A stretch of DNA of 64,000 bases from WHSO01 sp050485485 (GCA_050485485.1 JBJHBM010000002.1:1-64000), one strand, 5' to 3'; shown: positions 22,818 to 32,106, counted from the first letter of the stretch. Numbers and translations: made by a program. Notes: generated by a model not told the origin, from the letters alone.

Positions 22818-23300
22818 ATGGCGAAGAAACCGCAGAAGACCCCGCTCGAAGAGCTCGGCCCGCGCACCGGCGAGGAGACGCCGCACGAGCTGATCTACCG
22901 GGCCTATCTGCTCGGCTGGATCCATTTCGGAACCAAGCTCGCGGTCCTCAACCGGCCCGGCTCATCGGTCTACAACGCCTACGAGAACTGGGGCCCGATC
23001 GCCCTGATCCTGTTCCTGTCGGGCTACACCATCGTCACCTCGGGCTGGGCGCCGGGGCTGTCGCTGTTCGCGGCGCTGGTGTTCTTCGGCTTCCTCTTCA
23101 TACCGCGCTATGTGCTTCGGAAACTGCGCGTGCGGGTGGTGGAAAAGGCGTTCAGCGGCGAGGCCGGCTGGCGCGAGCTGTGGCGCGAGGGCGGGATCAC
23201 CATCCGGCTCGCGATGGACCCCTCGGTGGAATGCGAAGCGCCCCACGGCGACTGGCAGAAGTTCGCGCAGACCTACCTGAACAAGCCCGACGACGCCTGA
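22818..23300 (+). CDS. Conserved membrane protein of unknown function
   Basis: 160 residues with GGAGACG before the ATG. A hydrophilic N-terminus (about 55 residues, with ETPHELIYRAYLLGWIHFGTKLAV) precedes two closely spaced membrane segments (about 55-97, including IALILFLSGYTIVTSGWAPG and LSLFAALVFFGFLFIPRYVL), then a soluble C-terminal tail. No family recognised. It is 35 bases after the GST-like gene and may be co-transcribed. Confidence 0.7.
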   Translation: MAKKPQKTPLEELGPRTGEETPHELIYRAYLLGWIHFGTKLAVLNRPGSSVYNAYENWGPIALILFLSGYTIVTSGWAPGLSLFAALVFFGFLFIPRYVLRKLRVRVVEKAFSGEAGWRELWREGGITIRLAMDPSVECEAPHGDWQKFAQTYLNKPDDA

Positions 23301-23400
23301 AAAGCCGTCCGAAGGGTGCCGCGGGCCGCCCGAAAGCCGTCAAAATGCGGCCACGGCGCCGTGCGATAAGCGGCTTCGGACCCACCGAAGGAGCACGATC

Positions 23401-24102
23401 ATGGCACCCATTCCCCTGTTTCTCGCCGCCGTTCTGCTGCTGGCGGCACCCCTGAGCCCGGCGATGGCCCCTGCGATGGCCCAGGAACCGCCCCCGGCGC
23501 GCGAGCAGATCCGCCTGCTGCTGACCGCCGAGGACTGGGTCGCGACAGAGACCGCCGAGGTCGAGCTGATCGCCGAGCTCACCCTCGTCGGCCAGGATCC
23601 GGCTGCCGTGCGCCGGGAGGTGACGGACGCCTTCGCGCGCATCGAGGACGCGCCGTGGCGCATCGTCGCGTTCGGCCGCAACGCGGACGCCTCCGGCGCC
23701 GAGCGCTGGACCATCCGCGCGGAGGCCCGCCTGCCCCAGGCGCGGCTCGACGGCCTGCACGCCCGCGCGCGCGCCGCCGGTACGACCGGACGGGCGTTCC
23801 GCGTCGGGCGGGTGGACACCGCGCCGTCGCTGGCGGAGCGCGAGGCCGTGCTGCGGAGCCTGCGCGGCAGGCTCTACGGCATGGCACGCGACGAGATCGA
23901 GGTGGCGAAGGCGCTGTGGCCGGGCCGCGCGGTGCGGATCGCACGGGTGGAATTCGGCGGCGCGGCGGAGCCCGGCCCGCGCCCGTTCCTCGCGCGCACG
24001 GCCGAGGTGGCGCAGTCCATGCCGGCGGCCACGGCCGATGCCGTGATGACCGAGCGCAAGATCGTGCTCAGCGCCTGGGTGACGCTGGTCCCGGCTCCCT
24101 AG
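23401..24102 (+). CDS. Periplasmic SIMPL-like protein
   Basis: 233 residues with AAGGAGCACG ahead of the ATG. A signal peptide ends near AMAQ (about residue 28). The body (LTAEDWVATETAEVELIAEL, then WTIRAEARLP, and LRGRLYGMARDEIEVAKAL, and a final IVLSAWVTLV strand) resembles the SIMPL/DUF541 fold, proteins of the cell envelope with unclear function. Its last 35 bases overlap the convergent TPR gene. Confidence 0.6.
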   Translation: MAPIPLFLAAVLLLAAPLSPAMAPAMAQEPPPAREQIRLLLTAEDWVATETAEVELIAELTLVGQDPAAVRREVTDAFARIEDAPWRIVAFGRNADASGAERWTIRAEARLPQARLDGLHARARAAGTTGRAFRVGRVDTAPSLAEREAVLRSLRGRLYGMARDEIEVAKALWPGRAVRIARVEFGGAAEPGPRPFLARTAEVAQSMPAATADAVMTERKIVLSAWVTLVPAP

Positions 24103-24865
24103 CGCCGTCGAGGCGCCGGAGCGCCGCGCGCGCCGACTGCCCTGCCGCGCCTGCGCCGTCGAGCGTGATAACCCGGTCGAGCGCCCGGCGCGCCTCGACC
24201 GGGTCGCCGTGAGACGCGTAGAGAAGGCCCAGCTCGAGCCAGGCCTCCGCATGGTCGGGGTCGAGGTTGAGCGCCGCCGAAAGGTTCTCGAACGCGAGCT
24301 CGAGCGCGCCCACGCGCCGGTAGGCCGCGCCCCGCAGCGCATGGGCCTCGGCGCTCGCGGGGTTCAGCTCGATCGCGCGGTTGAGGTCGTCGAGGGCCTC
24401 GAAGTCGCGGTCGGCGGCGCCCAGCGCGACGGCACGCTCGATCAGCAGGCGGGTGTCGTCGGGCGTGGCGGCGAGCGCGCGCGTGTAGGACGCGACCGCC
24501 CGGCCGGCGAGCCCGGCGTCGAGCCAGGCCCTCCCAGCCTGGGCCAGCACCTCGGCGCGCTCGGCCACGTGCGGCGCGGCCATGCCCTGGGCGAGGTCGT
24601 CGAGCACCTTCGCGGCCTCGTCCGACCGCCCCATGGAGAGGAGGGCGGTCGCGAGGCAGTGACGCGCGGCGCCGTGCTCGCCCGTCTTCCACATCGCCTC
24701 CGAGCGCGCGAGCGCCGCCTCCGGCGCCCGCCCCGCGAGCGCCATGCAGGCGGCGTAGTCGTCGTCACGGCCGGGAGGGTCGGCCGCGGCGACAGGCGGC
24801 GACGCGGCCAGCAGCGGCGCGGCGAGAACATAAGCGAGCACATGGGCGAGGGGGACGCGGCGCAT
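24068..24865 (-). CDS. TPR-repeat periplasmic protein
   Basis: 265 residues from the ATG at 24865, which opens a signal peptide (MRRVPLAHVLAYVLAAPLLA ending at AAADPP). The mature part holds about five tetratricopeptide units, the clearest being DRDFEALDDLNRAIELNPAS, AELALENLSAALNLDPDHA-like and AEAWLELGLLYASHGD. It probably scaffolds a protein complex in the periplasm. It overlaps the SIMPL-like gene tail to tail by 35 bases. The open frame upstream of 24865 runs through a GC tandem repeat and is unlikely to be coding. Confidence 0.8.
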   Translation of the reverse strand: MRRVPLAHVLAYVLAAPLLAASPPVAAADPPGRDDDYAACMALAGRAPEAALARSEAMWKTGEHGAARHCLATALLSMGRSDEAAKVLDDLAQGMAAPHVAERAEVLAQAGRAWLDAGLAGRAVASYTRALAATPDDTRLLIERAVALGAADRDFEALDDLNRAIELNPASAEAHALRGAAYRRVGALELAFENLSAALNLDPDHAEAWLELGLLYASHGDPVEARRALDRVITLDGAGAAGQSARAALRRLDGAREPGPASPRR

Positions 24866-24893
24866 GGCGCCATCATTCGCGCGAAGGCCTGTT

Positions 24894-24933
24894 CGTGCAA
24901 GGGGGCGTGCAAGGGGGCGTGCGTGCGAGGGGG
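24894..24933. repeat. Short GC-rich tandem repeat
   Basis: Unit CGTGCAAGGGGG occurs twice in direct succession (24894-24905, 24906-24917), followed after CGTG by a third copy with one change (24922-24933). It lies between the divergent TPR and epimerase genes. Confidence 0.7.
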
Positions 24934-25007
24934 CGCATTCCAAAACGCCTCCCGCGCGGTATCATCCGCGCTCCACGACGAAACCCGTGACCAAGGCCGT
25001 TACGCAG

Positions 25008-25883
25008 ATGACCTCCGCCCCCGGCACCCGCCTGTTCTGCTTCGGGTTCGGCTACACCGCCGCCGCGCTCGCCCGCGCGCTCGCGGGCACGGGTGCCACG
25101 GTCGCAGGCACGGCGCGGGCGCCGGAAAGGGCCGAGCGGATGCACACGGCCGGCATCGCGGCCTTCCCGTTCGACGGCACCGGGCCGGTGGCGACGGGCG
25201 CCCTCGACGGCGCGACCCACGTTCTTGTCTCCGTTCCGCCCGGCACGGACGGCGATCCGGTCCTGCGTTTCCATGCGGAGGCGCTGGCCGCGCTGCGTCC
25301 GCGCTGGCTCGGCTATCTCTCGACCACCGGGGTCTATGGCGACCGCGGCGGCGGCTGGGTGGACGAAGGCTCGGCGCTGAAACCGACCTCCGAGCGGGCA
25401 CGCCGCCGCGTGCAGGCGGAACTCGACTGGCAGCGCTGGAGCGACCGCGCGGGCGTCCCGGTGCAGCCGTTCCGCCTCGCCGGCATCTATGGCCCGGGAC
25501 GCAGCGTGCTCGACGACCTGCGCGCGGGCACCGCCCGGCGCATCGACCGTCCCGGCCACCTGTTCTCGCGGATCCACGTGGACGACATCGCGGCGGTGCT
25601 GGCGGCGGCGATGGCGCGGCCCGGCGCGGGGCCCGTCTTCAACGTCTGCGACGACGTGCCCGCCGCCCAGGCCGACGTGGTGGCCTACGCCGCCGCCCTC
25701 CTGGGGATTTCCCCGCCGCCATTGGTGCCGTTCGAGGCGGCGGCCTTGTCCGACATGGCGCGCAGCTTCTGGGCCGACAACAAGCGCGTGCGCAACGACC
25801 GCATCAAGCGGGAGCTGGGAATCGCGCTGAAATACCCGAGCTACCGCGAGGGGTTGAAGGCGATCCTCGCGGTGGGCGGATAG
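25008..25883 (+). CDS. NAD(P)-dependent epimerase/SDR-like protein (YeeZ-like)
   Basis: 291 residues. The Rossmann motif is FCFGFGYTAAALARALAGTG (GxGYxA), with STTGVYGDRGGGWVDE, FRLAGIYGPGRSVLDDLRAG, HLFSRIHVDDIAAVLAAAM and FNVCDDVP. This is the pattern of YeeZ-type extended SDR proteins, whose substrate is not established. The ATG at 25008 was taken; an in-frame GTG at 24987 would add seven residues. It converges on the hydrolase gene with 3 bases between stops. Confidence 0.8.
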   Translation: MTSAPGTRLFCFGFGYTAAALARALAGTGATVAGTARAPERAERMHTAGIAAFPFDGTGPVATGALDGATHVLVSVPPGTDGDPVLRFHAEALAALRPRWLGYLSTTGVYGDRGGGWVDEGSALKPTSERARRRVQAELDWQRWSDRAGVPVQPFRLAGIYGPGRSVLDDLRAGTARRIDRPGHLFSRIHVDDIAAVLAAAMARPGAGPVFNVCDDVPAAQADVVAYAAALLGISPPPLVPFEAAALSDMARSFWADNKRVRNDRIKRELGIALKYPSYREGLKAILAVGG

Positions 25884-25886
25884 GCT

Positions 25887-26678
25887 TTACCCGCGCGCTC
25901 CGCCGTCCGCGATCTCCATGACGGCGGCGCCGATCCGCTCCAGGTCCTCCGGGCGCGACAGGCGATGGTCGCCGCCCTTGATCAGCGTCACGGTCACGTC
26001 CTGGCCCGCGAGCCGTTCCGCGAGCCGCAGCGCCGTGCGCCACGGCACGTCGGAATCTGCGAGCCCGTGAACGAGCCGCACCGGGCAGTCGAGCGGGATC
26101 GGGCCGTTCAGCAGGAGATGGCGCCGTCCGTCCTCGATCAGCCTGCGGGTGATCGGATAGGGTGCTTCGCCGTACGCGCTCGGCCTGAGGACGATCCCGT
26201 CGGTCATCAGGGTGTCGCGTTCCGCGTCGGACAGTTCGCGATGGATCAGGTCTTCGGTGAAATCGGGCGCGGCGGCGATGCCGACGATTCCGCGGACGCG
26301 CTCCGGGCGTGCCCGCGCCGCGAGCAGCGCGAGCCATCCGCCCATGCTGGACCCTGCCAGCACCTGCGGCCCGTCCGTCAGCGCATCGAGCACGTCGCGC
26401 GCGTCGCCGGCCCAGCCGCCGATGGTGCCGTCCGCGAAGTCGCCCTCCGACGCGCCATGGCCGCTATAGTCGAATCTCAGGTACGGAAGGCCCGCGCGCA
26501 GGGCGAATCCTTCGAGCCAGCTCGCCTTGGCGCCGCCCATATCCGAACTGAATCCGCCGAGGAACACGAGCCCGGGCCGCGCTTCGGTGCCCGCGCCGCC
26601 TTCCGGTCCGGCGACGCGGCGGTAGGCGATGGACGGCTTGCCCGCCCGTGATAGAATTTCGAACGCCTCTTGCATCAT
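25887..26678 (-). CDS. Alpha/beta hydrolase (ABHD10-like)
   Basis: 263 residues. The nucleophile elbow is GSSMGGW with Ser111; the oxyanion loop is FLGGFSSDM, followed by a lid and RFDYSGHGASEG. The acid is Asp208 or Asp210 in LVHGLADSDVPW, and the catalytic His238 is in GGDHRLSR. The pattern resembles the mitochondrial ABHD10 thioesterase group common in alphaproteobacteria. It is divergent from the glycosyltransferase gene; two adjacent ATGs form the start. Confidence 0.85.
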   Translation of the reverse strand: MMQEAFEILSRAGKPSIAYRRVAGPEGGAGTEARPGLVFLGGFSSDMGGAKASWLEGFALRAGLPYLRFDYSGHGASEGDFADGTIGGWAGDARDVLDALTDGPQVLAGSSMGGWLALLAARARPERVRGIVGIAAAPDFTEDLIHRELSDAERDTLMTDGIVLRPSAYGEAPYPITRRLIEDGRRHLLLNGPIPLDCPVRLVHGLADSDVPWRTALRLAERLAGQDVTVTLIKGGDHRLSRPEDLERIGAAVMEIADGGARG

Positions 26679-26708
26679 CCTAACGTTTCGGGAGATAAGC
26701 GCGCGCTC

Positions 26709-27950
26709 ATGGCCGCCTCCGATTCCATGCCCGACTCCCTAACCGAAGCCGCAGCCGACGATGTGCAAGCTAGCACCCCGTCCGCCGGCGAGGAAGCGCG
26801 CGCGCCCGTGGTATTGCAGGTCCTGCCCGCGCTCGAGGGCGGCGGGGTCGAGCGCGGCACCGTCGATATCGCGGTTGCGCTGGCGCGCGCGGGCTGGGGC
26901 GCCGTGGTGGCGTCCCAGGGCGGCGCCATGGTGCGCGAGCTCACGCGCGCGGGGGTCATCCATGTCGATCTGCCGCTCGCCTCCAAGAACCCGTTCGTCA
27001 TGCGCGCCAACGTCGAGCGGATCGGGCGCGTGATCGCGGATTACGGGGTGGATATCGTCCATGCGCGCTCGCGCGCGCCCGCCTGGAGCGCGGAAGCCGC
27101 CGCGCATCGTGCCGGAGTCCACTTCGTCACCACCTTCCACGGCACCTACGACGACAAGCCGTTCCCCAAACGCTACTACAACGCGGTCATGGCACGCGGC
27201 GAGCGCGTCATCGCCATCTCGCGCTTCATCGAGCGTCACATCCTGGACAACTACAAGATCGATCCCCGGCGCGTCCGCGTGGTCCATCGCGGCGTGGACG
27301 TCGGACTGTTCGATCCCGACAACGTCACCCAGCAGCGCATGATCCAGCTGGCGGGCCGCTGGCAGCTGCCCGACGACCGCAAGATCGTGCTGCTGCCGGC
27401 GCGCGCGTCGGGCTGGAAGGGGCACGAGCTGATGATCGAGGCGCTGGCACGCCTCGGCCGGCGCGACGTGCTGTGCGTGATGCCGGGCGTGGACAGCGGC
27501 GACGGCGAGTTCGTCGAGCACCTGTCGCAGCGCGCGCGCGCGCGCGAGGTGGGCGACCTGGTGCGCTTCGTCGAGTTCTGCCGCGACATGCCGGCGGCCT
27601 ACATGTTGTCCGACGTGGTGGTCTCCACTGCCACCAAGCCCGAGGCCTTCGGCCGCACCCTCGCGGAGGCCGGCGCGATGGGCCGTCCGGTGGTGGCGCC
27701 CGCCCACGGTGGCGCGCTCGAAATCGTGGAGGAGGGCCGCACCGGCTGGTTCTACCGGCCCGGCAACTCCGAGAGCCTGGCCACCGCGCTGCACGTCGCG
27801 CTCGGCCTCAAGGCCGAGACGCGCTACAGGCTTGCCGCCGACGCCATGCGCCTGGTGCGGGAGCACTTCACCAACGACCACATGTGCGCCGAGACGTTCG
27901 CGATCTATGCCGAGGTTCTCGAAGGCGTGGATCTCGCCGCCGTGTCCTGA
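26709..27950 (+). CDS. Glycosyltransferase family 4
   Basis: 413 residues from the ATG at 26709; an upstream TTG in frame is not supported. The N-terminal GT-B half has LEGGGVERGTVDIAVALARAG and HARSRAPAWSA, the C-terminal half VLLPARASGWKGHELMIEAL and the donor-site EAFGRTLAEAGAMGRPVVAP. It is a retaining sugar transferase, probably for LPS core or another surface glycan given its pairing with the heptosyltransferase-like gene 13 bases downstream. Confidence 0.9.
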   Translation: MAASDSMPDSLTEAAADDVQASTPSAGEEARAPVVLQVLPALEGGGVERGTVDIAVALARAGWGAVVASQGGAMVRELTRAGVIHVDLPLASKNPFVMRANVERIGRVIADYGVDIVHARSRAPAWSAEAAAHRAGVHFVTTFHGTYDDKPFPKRYYNAVMARGERVIAISRFIERHILDNYKIDPRRVRVVHRGVDVGLFDPDNVTQQRMIQLAGRWQLPDDRKIVLLPARASGWKGHELMIEALARLGRRDVLCVMPGVDSGDGEFVEHLSQRARAREVGDLVRFVEFCRDMPAAYMLSDVVVSTATKPEAFGRTLAEAGAMGRPVVAPAHGGALEIVEEGRTGWFYRPGNSESLATALHVALGLKAETRYRLAADAMRLVREHFTNDHMCAETFAIYAEVLEGVDLAAVS

Positions 27951-27963
27951 GGCCGAGGCGCGC

Positions 27964-29013
27964 GTGACCGGCCGCACCCGCATCCTCGTCATCAAGCTGG
28001 GCGCTCTCGGCGACTTCATCCTGTCCTATCGGGCGATGACCGCGATCCGCGCCCACCACCGCGACGCGCATCTCACGCTGCTGACGATCCCTCCGCTCGA
28101 GGGCCTCGCGCGCGCCACCGGTTTGTTCGACGACATCTGGCTCGACGAGCGCCCCGGACCGGGCCGGCCGCTCGGCTGGCTGCGGCTCGCCCGCAGGCTC
28201 AACGAGGGCGGCTTCGTGCGCGTCTACGACCTGCAGACCGCCGACCGCACCCGTCATTATTTCCGCCTGATGGGACTGCCCTTCGCGCGGCACCGGCCCG
28301 AATGGTCCGGCCACGTGCGCGGCTGCTCCCATCCCCACGACAATCCGAAGCGCGATTCGTTCCATACGCTGGAGCGCCAGGCGGAGCAGCTCGCGGCCGC
28401 CGGCATAGGGCCGGAGGAGTATCCGCCGGTCGATTTCTCCTGGGTCCGGGCCGACGTCTCGCGCCACCGCCTGCACCAGGACGGCGCGCCCCATGTCCTG
28501 CTGGTGCCGGGCGGTTCCGCCGCCCACCCGGAGAAGCGCTGGCCGGCGAAGCGCTACGCCGAGCTCGCCCGGCGCCTGATCGCGGTCGGCTCGCGGCCGG
28601 TGGTGCTGGGGGCGGGGGCGGACCGCGACGCCTGCGCGACGGTCGCCGCCGCCGCGCCCGAGGTGGTCAACCTGTGCGACGATTCGCCGATGCTCGAGGT
28701 CATGGCGCTGGCGCGCGACGCGGCCGCGGCGGTCGGCAACGACACCGGCCCCATGCACCTGATCGGGGCGATGGGCTGTCCTACCCTAGTGCTCTACTCG
28801 GGGGCCACCGATCCCGCGCTCACCCGCCCGCGCGGCCCCTACGAGGGGCCGGGGGCCGCCCGCCCGCCGGCCGGCATCCCGGCCCGCACCGTCGCGGTGC
28901 TGCGCCGCTCCCGGCTCGAAACACTCACCCTCGACGAGGTGCGGGCCGCGATGCCGGCGCGCGCCGCCGGACCGCGCGCGCCCGGGCCCGTCGGGGAGCG
29001 GGGGCGCGCTTGA
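27964..29013 (+). CDS. Glycosyltransferase family 9 (heptosyltransferase-like)
   Basis: 349 residues from a GTG at 27964. The N-terminus ILVIKLGALGDFILSYRAM and the C-terminal LLVPGGSAAHPEKRWPAKRY and GNDTGPMHLIGAMGCPTLVL are characteristic of ADP-heptose:LPS heptosyltransferases. It likely adds heptose or a related sugar to the LPS core. It follows the GT4 gene closely, forming a two-gene surface-glycan unit. The C-terminal 20 residues are Arg/Pro/Ala-rich and not conserved. Confidence 0.88.
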   Translation: MTGRTRILVIKLGALGDFILSYRAMTAIRAHHRDAHLTLLTIPPLEGLARATGLFDDIWLDERPGPGRPLGWLRLARRLNEGGFVRVYDLQTADRTRHYFRLMGLPFARHRPEWSGHVRGCSHPHDNPKRDSFHTLERQAEQLAAAGIGPEEYPPVDFSWVRADVSRHRLHQDGAPHVLLVPGGSAAHPEKRWPAKRYAELARRLIAVGSRPVVLGAGADRDACATVAAAAPEVVNLCDDSPMLEVMALARDAAAAVGNDTGPMHLIGAMGCPTLVLYSGATDPALTRPRGPYEGPGAARPPAGIPARTVAVLRRSRLETLTLDEVRAAMPARAAGPRAPGPVGERGRA

Positions 29014-29132
29014 CAGGGGCGCCCACCAAAGTACTCTCGCCCCCCTGAATCGGCGGGTCCGCTGCGTTTTCCGCGGTCCCCGCCTTCCGCTAGCCCGTTT
29101 CGAAGACTCCCGACAGTAGGACTGTGGACGAC

Positions 29133-31100
29133 ATGGCCGAGATCACGCTGACGCTGCCCGATGGCTCCGCGCGCAAGGTGCCCCCGGGCACCACCGGCGC
29201 CGAGGTCGCGACCGCGATCGGCCCGGGCCTCGCCAGGGCCGCGCTCGCCGTCAAGGTGGACGGGGAGCTGCGCGATCTCGCACGCCCGATCGGATGCGAC
29301 GCGGCCGTCGAGATCGTGACCGCGAAGAGCGCGGAGGCTCTGGAGCTGATCCGCCACGACGCGGCCCACGTCATGGCCCAGGCGGTGCAGGAGCTCTATC
29401 CCGGCACCCAGATCACCTTCGGCCCCGCGACCGAGGACGGCTTCTACTACGACTTCGTGCGCGACGAGCCCTTCACCCCCGACGACTTCGCGAAGATCGA
29501 AGCGCGCATGCGCGAGATCGTGGCGCGCGACCTGCCGATCGTGCGCGAGGAGTGGGATGCGGATAAGGCCGTCGGGTACTTCAAGGATATCGGCGAGACC
29601 TACAAGGCCGAATGGGTGGAGGAGATCGCCCGGCGCGGCGGGCCCATCTCGGTCTATCGCCAGGGCGACGACTGGCTCGACCTGTGCGTCGGCCCGCACC
29701 TGCCGTCCACCGGCCGGCTGCCGCTCGCCTTCAAGGTGATGAAGGTGGCTGGCGCCTACTGGCGCGGCGACGCCCGCAACCGCATGCTGCAGCGCATCTA
29801 CGGTACCGCCTGGTCGAGCGAGAAGGAGCTCAAGGACTATCTCCATCGGCTGGAGGAGGCCGAGCGCCGCGACCATCGCCGCCTCGGGCGCGAGATGGAC
29901 CTGTTCCACGTCCAGGAGGAGGCGGTCGGCAGCGTGTTCTGGCATCCCAAGGGCTGGACCCTCTACCGCACGGTCGAGGGATACATCCGGGGCCGCCTGG
30001 AGCGCGCGGGCTACGTCGAGGTGCGCACGCCGATGCTGGTGGACCGCGTGCTATGGGAGCAGTCGGGCCACTGGGAGAAGTTCGGCGACGCCATGTTCAC
30101 GGCCTCGCCACGCTCCGAGGAGGCGCGCAAGAGCGAGGGCGAGCGCGTGCTCGCCATCAAGCCGATGAACTGCCCGTGCCACGTCCAGATCTTCCGCCAG
30201 GGGATCAAGAGCTACCGCGACCTGCCGCTGCGCATGGCGGAGTTCGGCTCGTGCCACCGCTACGAGCCGTCGGGCGCGCTGCACGGCATCATGCGGGTGC
30301 GCGCCTTCACCCAGGACGACGCCCACATCTTCTGCACCGAGGACCAGATCACCTCGGAGACCGAGGCGTTCTGCGAGCTTCTGCTGTCGGTGTACCGGGA
30401 TTTCGGCTTCGAGGACGTGGTGGTGAAGTTCTCCGACCGACCGGCCACGCGCGCCGGCACCGACGCCATCTGGGACAAGGCCGAAAGCGCGCTCAAGGAG
30501 GCGGTGGCGGCGGCCGGGCTCGAGACCGTGCTCAACCCGGGGGAGGGGGCGTTCTACGGCCCCAAGCTCGAGTTCGTGCTGCGCGACGCGATTGGGCGCG
30601 ACTGGCAGTGCGGCACGCTCCAGGTGGATTTCGTGCTGCCCGAGCGGCTCGACGCCGCCTACACCGGCGAGGACGGCCAGCGCCACCGCCCGGTGATGCT
30701 GCACCGCGCCATCCTGGGCTCGTTCGAGCGCTTTCTCGGCATCCTGGTGGAGCACTACGCCGGGCATTTCCCGCTGTGGCTGGCCCCGGTGCAGGTGGCG
30801 GTCGCCACCATCACGAGCGACGGCGACGCCTACGCCCGCGAGGTCGCGGAAACCCTCGGCGCGGCGGGCCTGCGCTGCGTGCTCGACCTCTCAAACGAGA
30901 AGATCGGCTACAAGGTCCGCCAGCACTCGCTCGCCAAGGTGCCCGTGATCCTCGCCATCGGCCGGCGCGAGGCCGAGGAGCGCACCGTGGCGGTGCGCCG
31001 GCTCGGCTCCGGCGCCCAAGAATCGCTTGCGCTCGCCGGGGCGCGCGATAGACTTGTGGCGGAAGCGCGCGTGCCCGGCCAAACCGCCAGCGGTGACTAG
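29133..31100 (+). CDS. thrS: Threonyl-tRNA synthetase
   Basis: 655 residues from the ATG at 29133 (a GTG at 29124 would add three). Domains in order: TGS (1-60), editing domain with HDAAHVMAQAVQELYP and a cysteine in DLCVGPHLPSTG, class II catalytic core with MNCPCHVQIF (zinc Cys), the motif 2 arginine in FGSCHRYEPSGALHG, and motif 3 near PVMLHRAILGSFERF, then the anticodon-binding domain. It charges tRNA-Thr. It opens a translation operon with infC-rpmI-rplT-pheST. Confidence 0.97.
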   Translation: MAEITLTLPDGSARKVPPGTTGAEVATAIGPGLARAALAVKVDGELRDLARPIGCDAAVEIVTAKSAEALELIRHDAAHVMAQAVQELYPGTQITFGPATEDGFYYDFVRDEPFTPDDFAKIEARMREIVARDLPIVREEWDADKAVGYFKDIGETYKAEWVEEIARRGGPISVYRQGDDWLDLCVGPHLPSTGRLPLAFKVMKVAGAYWRGDARNRMLQRIYGTAWSSEKELKDYLHRLEEAERRDHRRLGREMDLFHVQEEAVGSVFWHPKGWTLYRTVEGYIRGRLERAGYVEVRTPMLVDRVLWEQSGHWEKFGDAMFTASPRSEEARKSEGERVLAIKPMNCPCHVQIFRQGIKSYRDLPLRMAEFGSCHRYEPSGALHGIMRVRAFTQDDAHIFCTEDQITSETEAFCELLLSVYRDFGFEDVVVKFSDRPATRAGTDAIWDKAESALKEAVAAAGLETVLNPGEGAFYGPKLEFVLRDAIGRDWQCGTLQVDFVLPERLDAAYTGEDGQRHRPVMLHRAILGSFERFLGILVEHYAGHFPLWLAPVQVAVATITSDGDAYAREVAETLGAAGLRCVLDLSNEKIGYKVRQHSLAKVPVILAIGRREAEERTVAVRRLGSGAQESLALAGARDRLVAEARVPGQTASGD

Positions 31101-31226
31101 AATCCGATAGAACAGAACGCCACGGATGCTCGGGGATCGTCGGTTTCGCGGTCGGCAGCCCCGGGGACGGCGGTTCTTTGCCCCCGCGCGCACGAGCTTA
31201 GTTCAACAGATGATGGAGAGCGTTCC

Positions 31227-31763
31227 ATAGCCAGGCCCACCTCCCTCCAGCCGCCCACCAAGGGCGGCCCCCGCGTGAACGAGGCGATTCATTCCGCCTC
31301 CGTTCGCTTGATCGACGAAAACGGCGAGATGCTCGGCGTGATGAGCGTTGCCCAGGCCCTCGCCAAGGCTGAGGCCGCCGGCCTCGACCTGGTCGAGGTT
31401 TCGCCCGGCGCCGAGCCGCCGGTCTGCAAGATCCTCGACTACGGCAAGTACAAGTACCAGGCCCAGAAGAAGGCCAACGAGGCGCGCAAGAAGCAGAAGG
31501 TCATCGATATCAAGGAAATCAAGATGCGCCCCGGCATCGACCAGCACGACTACGACGTGAAGATGCGGGCCATCAACAAGTTCCTGGACGAGGGCGACAA
31601 GGTCAAGGTCACGATCCGCTTCCGGGGCCGCGAATTCCTGCACCAGGAGCTGGGCTACGCGGTGCTCAACAAGGTGCGCGACCAGGTGGACGAGAAGGCC
31701 AAGGTCGAGGCGATGCCCAAGATGGAGGGCCGCCAGATGATCATGGTGATCGCGCCGAGGTAA
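31227..31763 (+). CDS. infC: Translation initiation factor IF-3, starting at ATA
   Basis: 178 residues. The start is the rare codon ATA at 31227: GGAGAG (31215-31220) is six bases upstream and the frame reads (M)ARPTSLQPPTKGGPRVNEAI, matching the IF-3 N-terminus, while the first ATG/GTG-type start (GTG at 31275) would remove a conserved part and lacks a ribosome site. The body has KVIDIKEIKMRPGIDQHDYD and the C-terminal domain. IF-3 discriminates against non-canonical start codons and so represses its own mRNA when abundant, as known for the AUU start of E. coli infC. Confidence 0.93.
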   Translation: MARPTSLQPPTKGGPRVNEAIHSASVRLIDENGEMLGVMSVAQALAKAEAAGLDLVEVSPGAEPPVCKILDYGKYKYQAQKKANEARKKQKVIDIKEIKMRPGIDQHDYDVKMRAINKFLDEGDKVKVTIRFRGREFLHQELGYAVLNKVRDQVDEKAKVEAMPKMEGRQMIMVIAPR

Positions 31764-31810
31764 GGCGGACCGGGGGTTTCCGGGGCCGCCTAAAACCCCT
31801 CCCGGGGCCC

Positions 31811-31839
31811 TTGCAAACCCCCGTCTTCCCCGCTATAAA
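31811..31839 (+). promoter_or_regulatory. Promoter for rpmI-rplT (and possibly pheST)
   Basis: TTGCAA (31811-31816), a 17-base spacer and TATAAA (31834-31839) form a near-consensus sigma-70 promoter. The start near 31846 leaves a leader of about 60 bases containing a GC hairpin (CCCGGGCCCCC paired with GGGGGCCGGG). A weaker inverted repeat GGGGTTT / AAACCCC (31773-31799) lies just ahead and may be an attenuator from infC. Confidence 0.7.
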
Positions 31840-31908
31840 CACGCGCTCCGCCCGGGCCCCCGAGGGGGCCGGGACCGTCACGTTTTCGAGAGACCCGGGA
31901 CCGTACCC

Positions 31909-32106
31909 ATGCCCAAGCTGAAATCCAAGAGCGGCGCCAAGAAGCGCTTCCGCACCACCGGCACGGGCAAGGTGCGCGGCAACGTCGCCTACAAGCGCCA
32001 CAACCTGCGCCAGAAGTCGCAGAAGATGAAGCGCACCGCGCGCGGCACCTTCATCCTGGCCGAGGGCGACGCCAACCTGGTCCGCCAGTTCCTTCCCTAC
32101 GCCTGA
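31909..32106 (+). CDS. rpmI: 50S ribosomal protein L35
   Basis: 65 residues, MPKLKSKSGAKKRFRTTGTG and a basic tail; full length for bL35. It is the second gene of the classic infC-rpmI-rplT unit, 15 bases ahead of rplT. Confidence 0.97.
   Translation: MPKLKSKSGAKKRFRTTGTGKVRGNVAYKRHNLRQKSQKMKRTARGTFILAEGDANLVRQFLPYA

Noticed and set aside
24866..24943. 26-residue upstream extension of the TPR protein
   Set aside because: It reads through a GC tandem repeat and would place the signal peptide internally.
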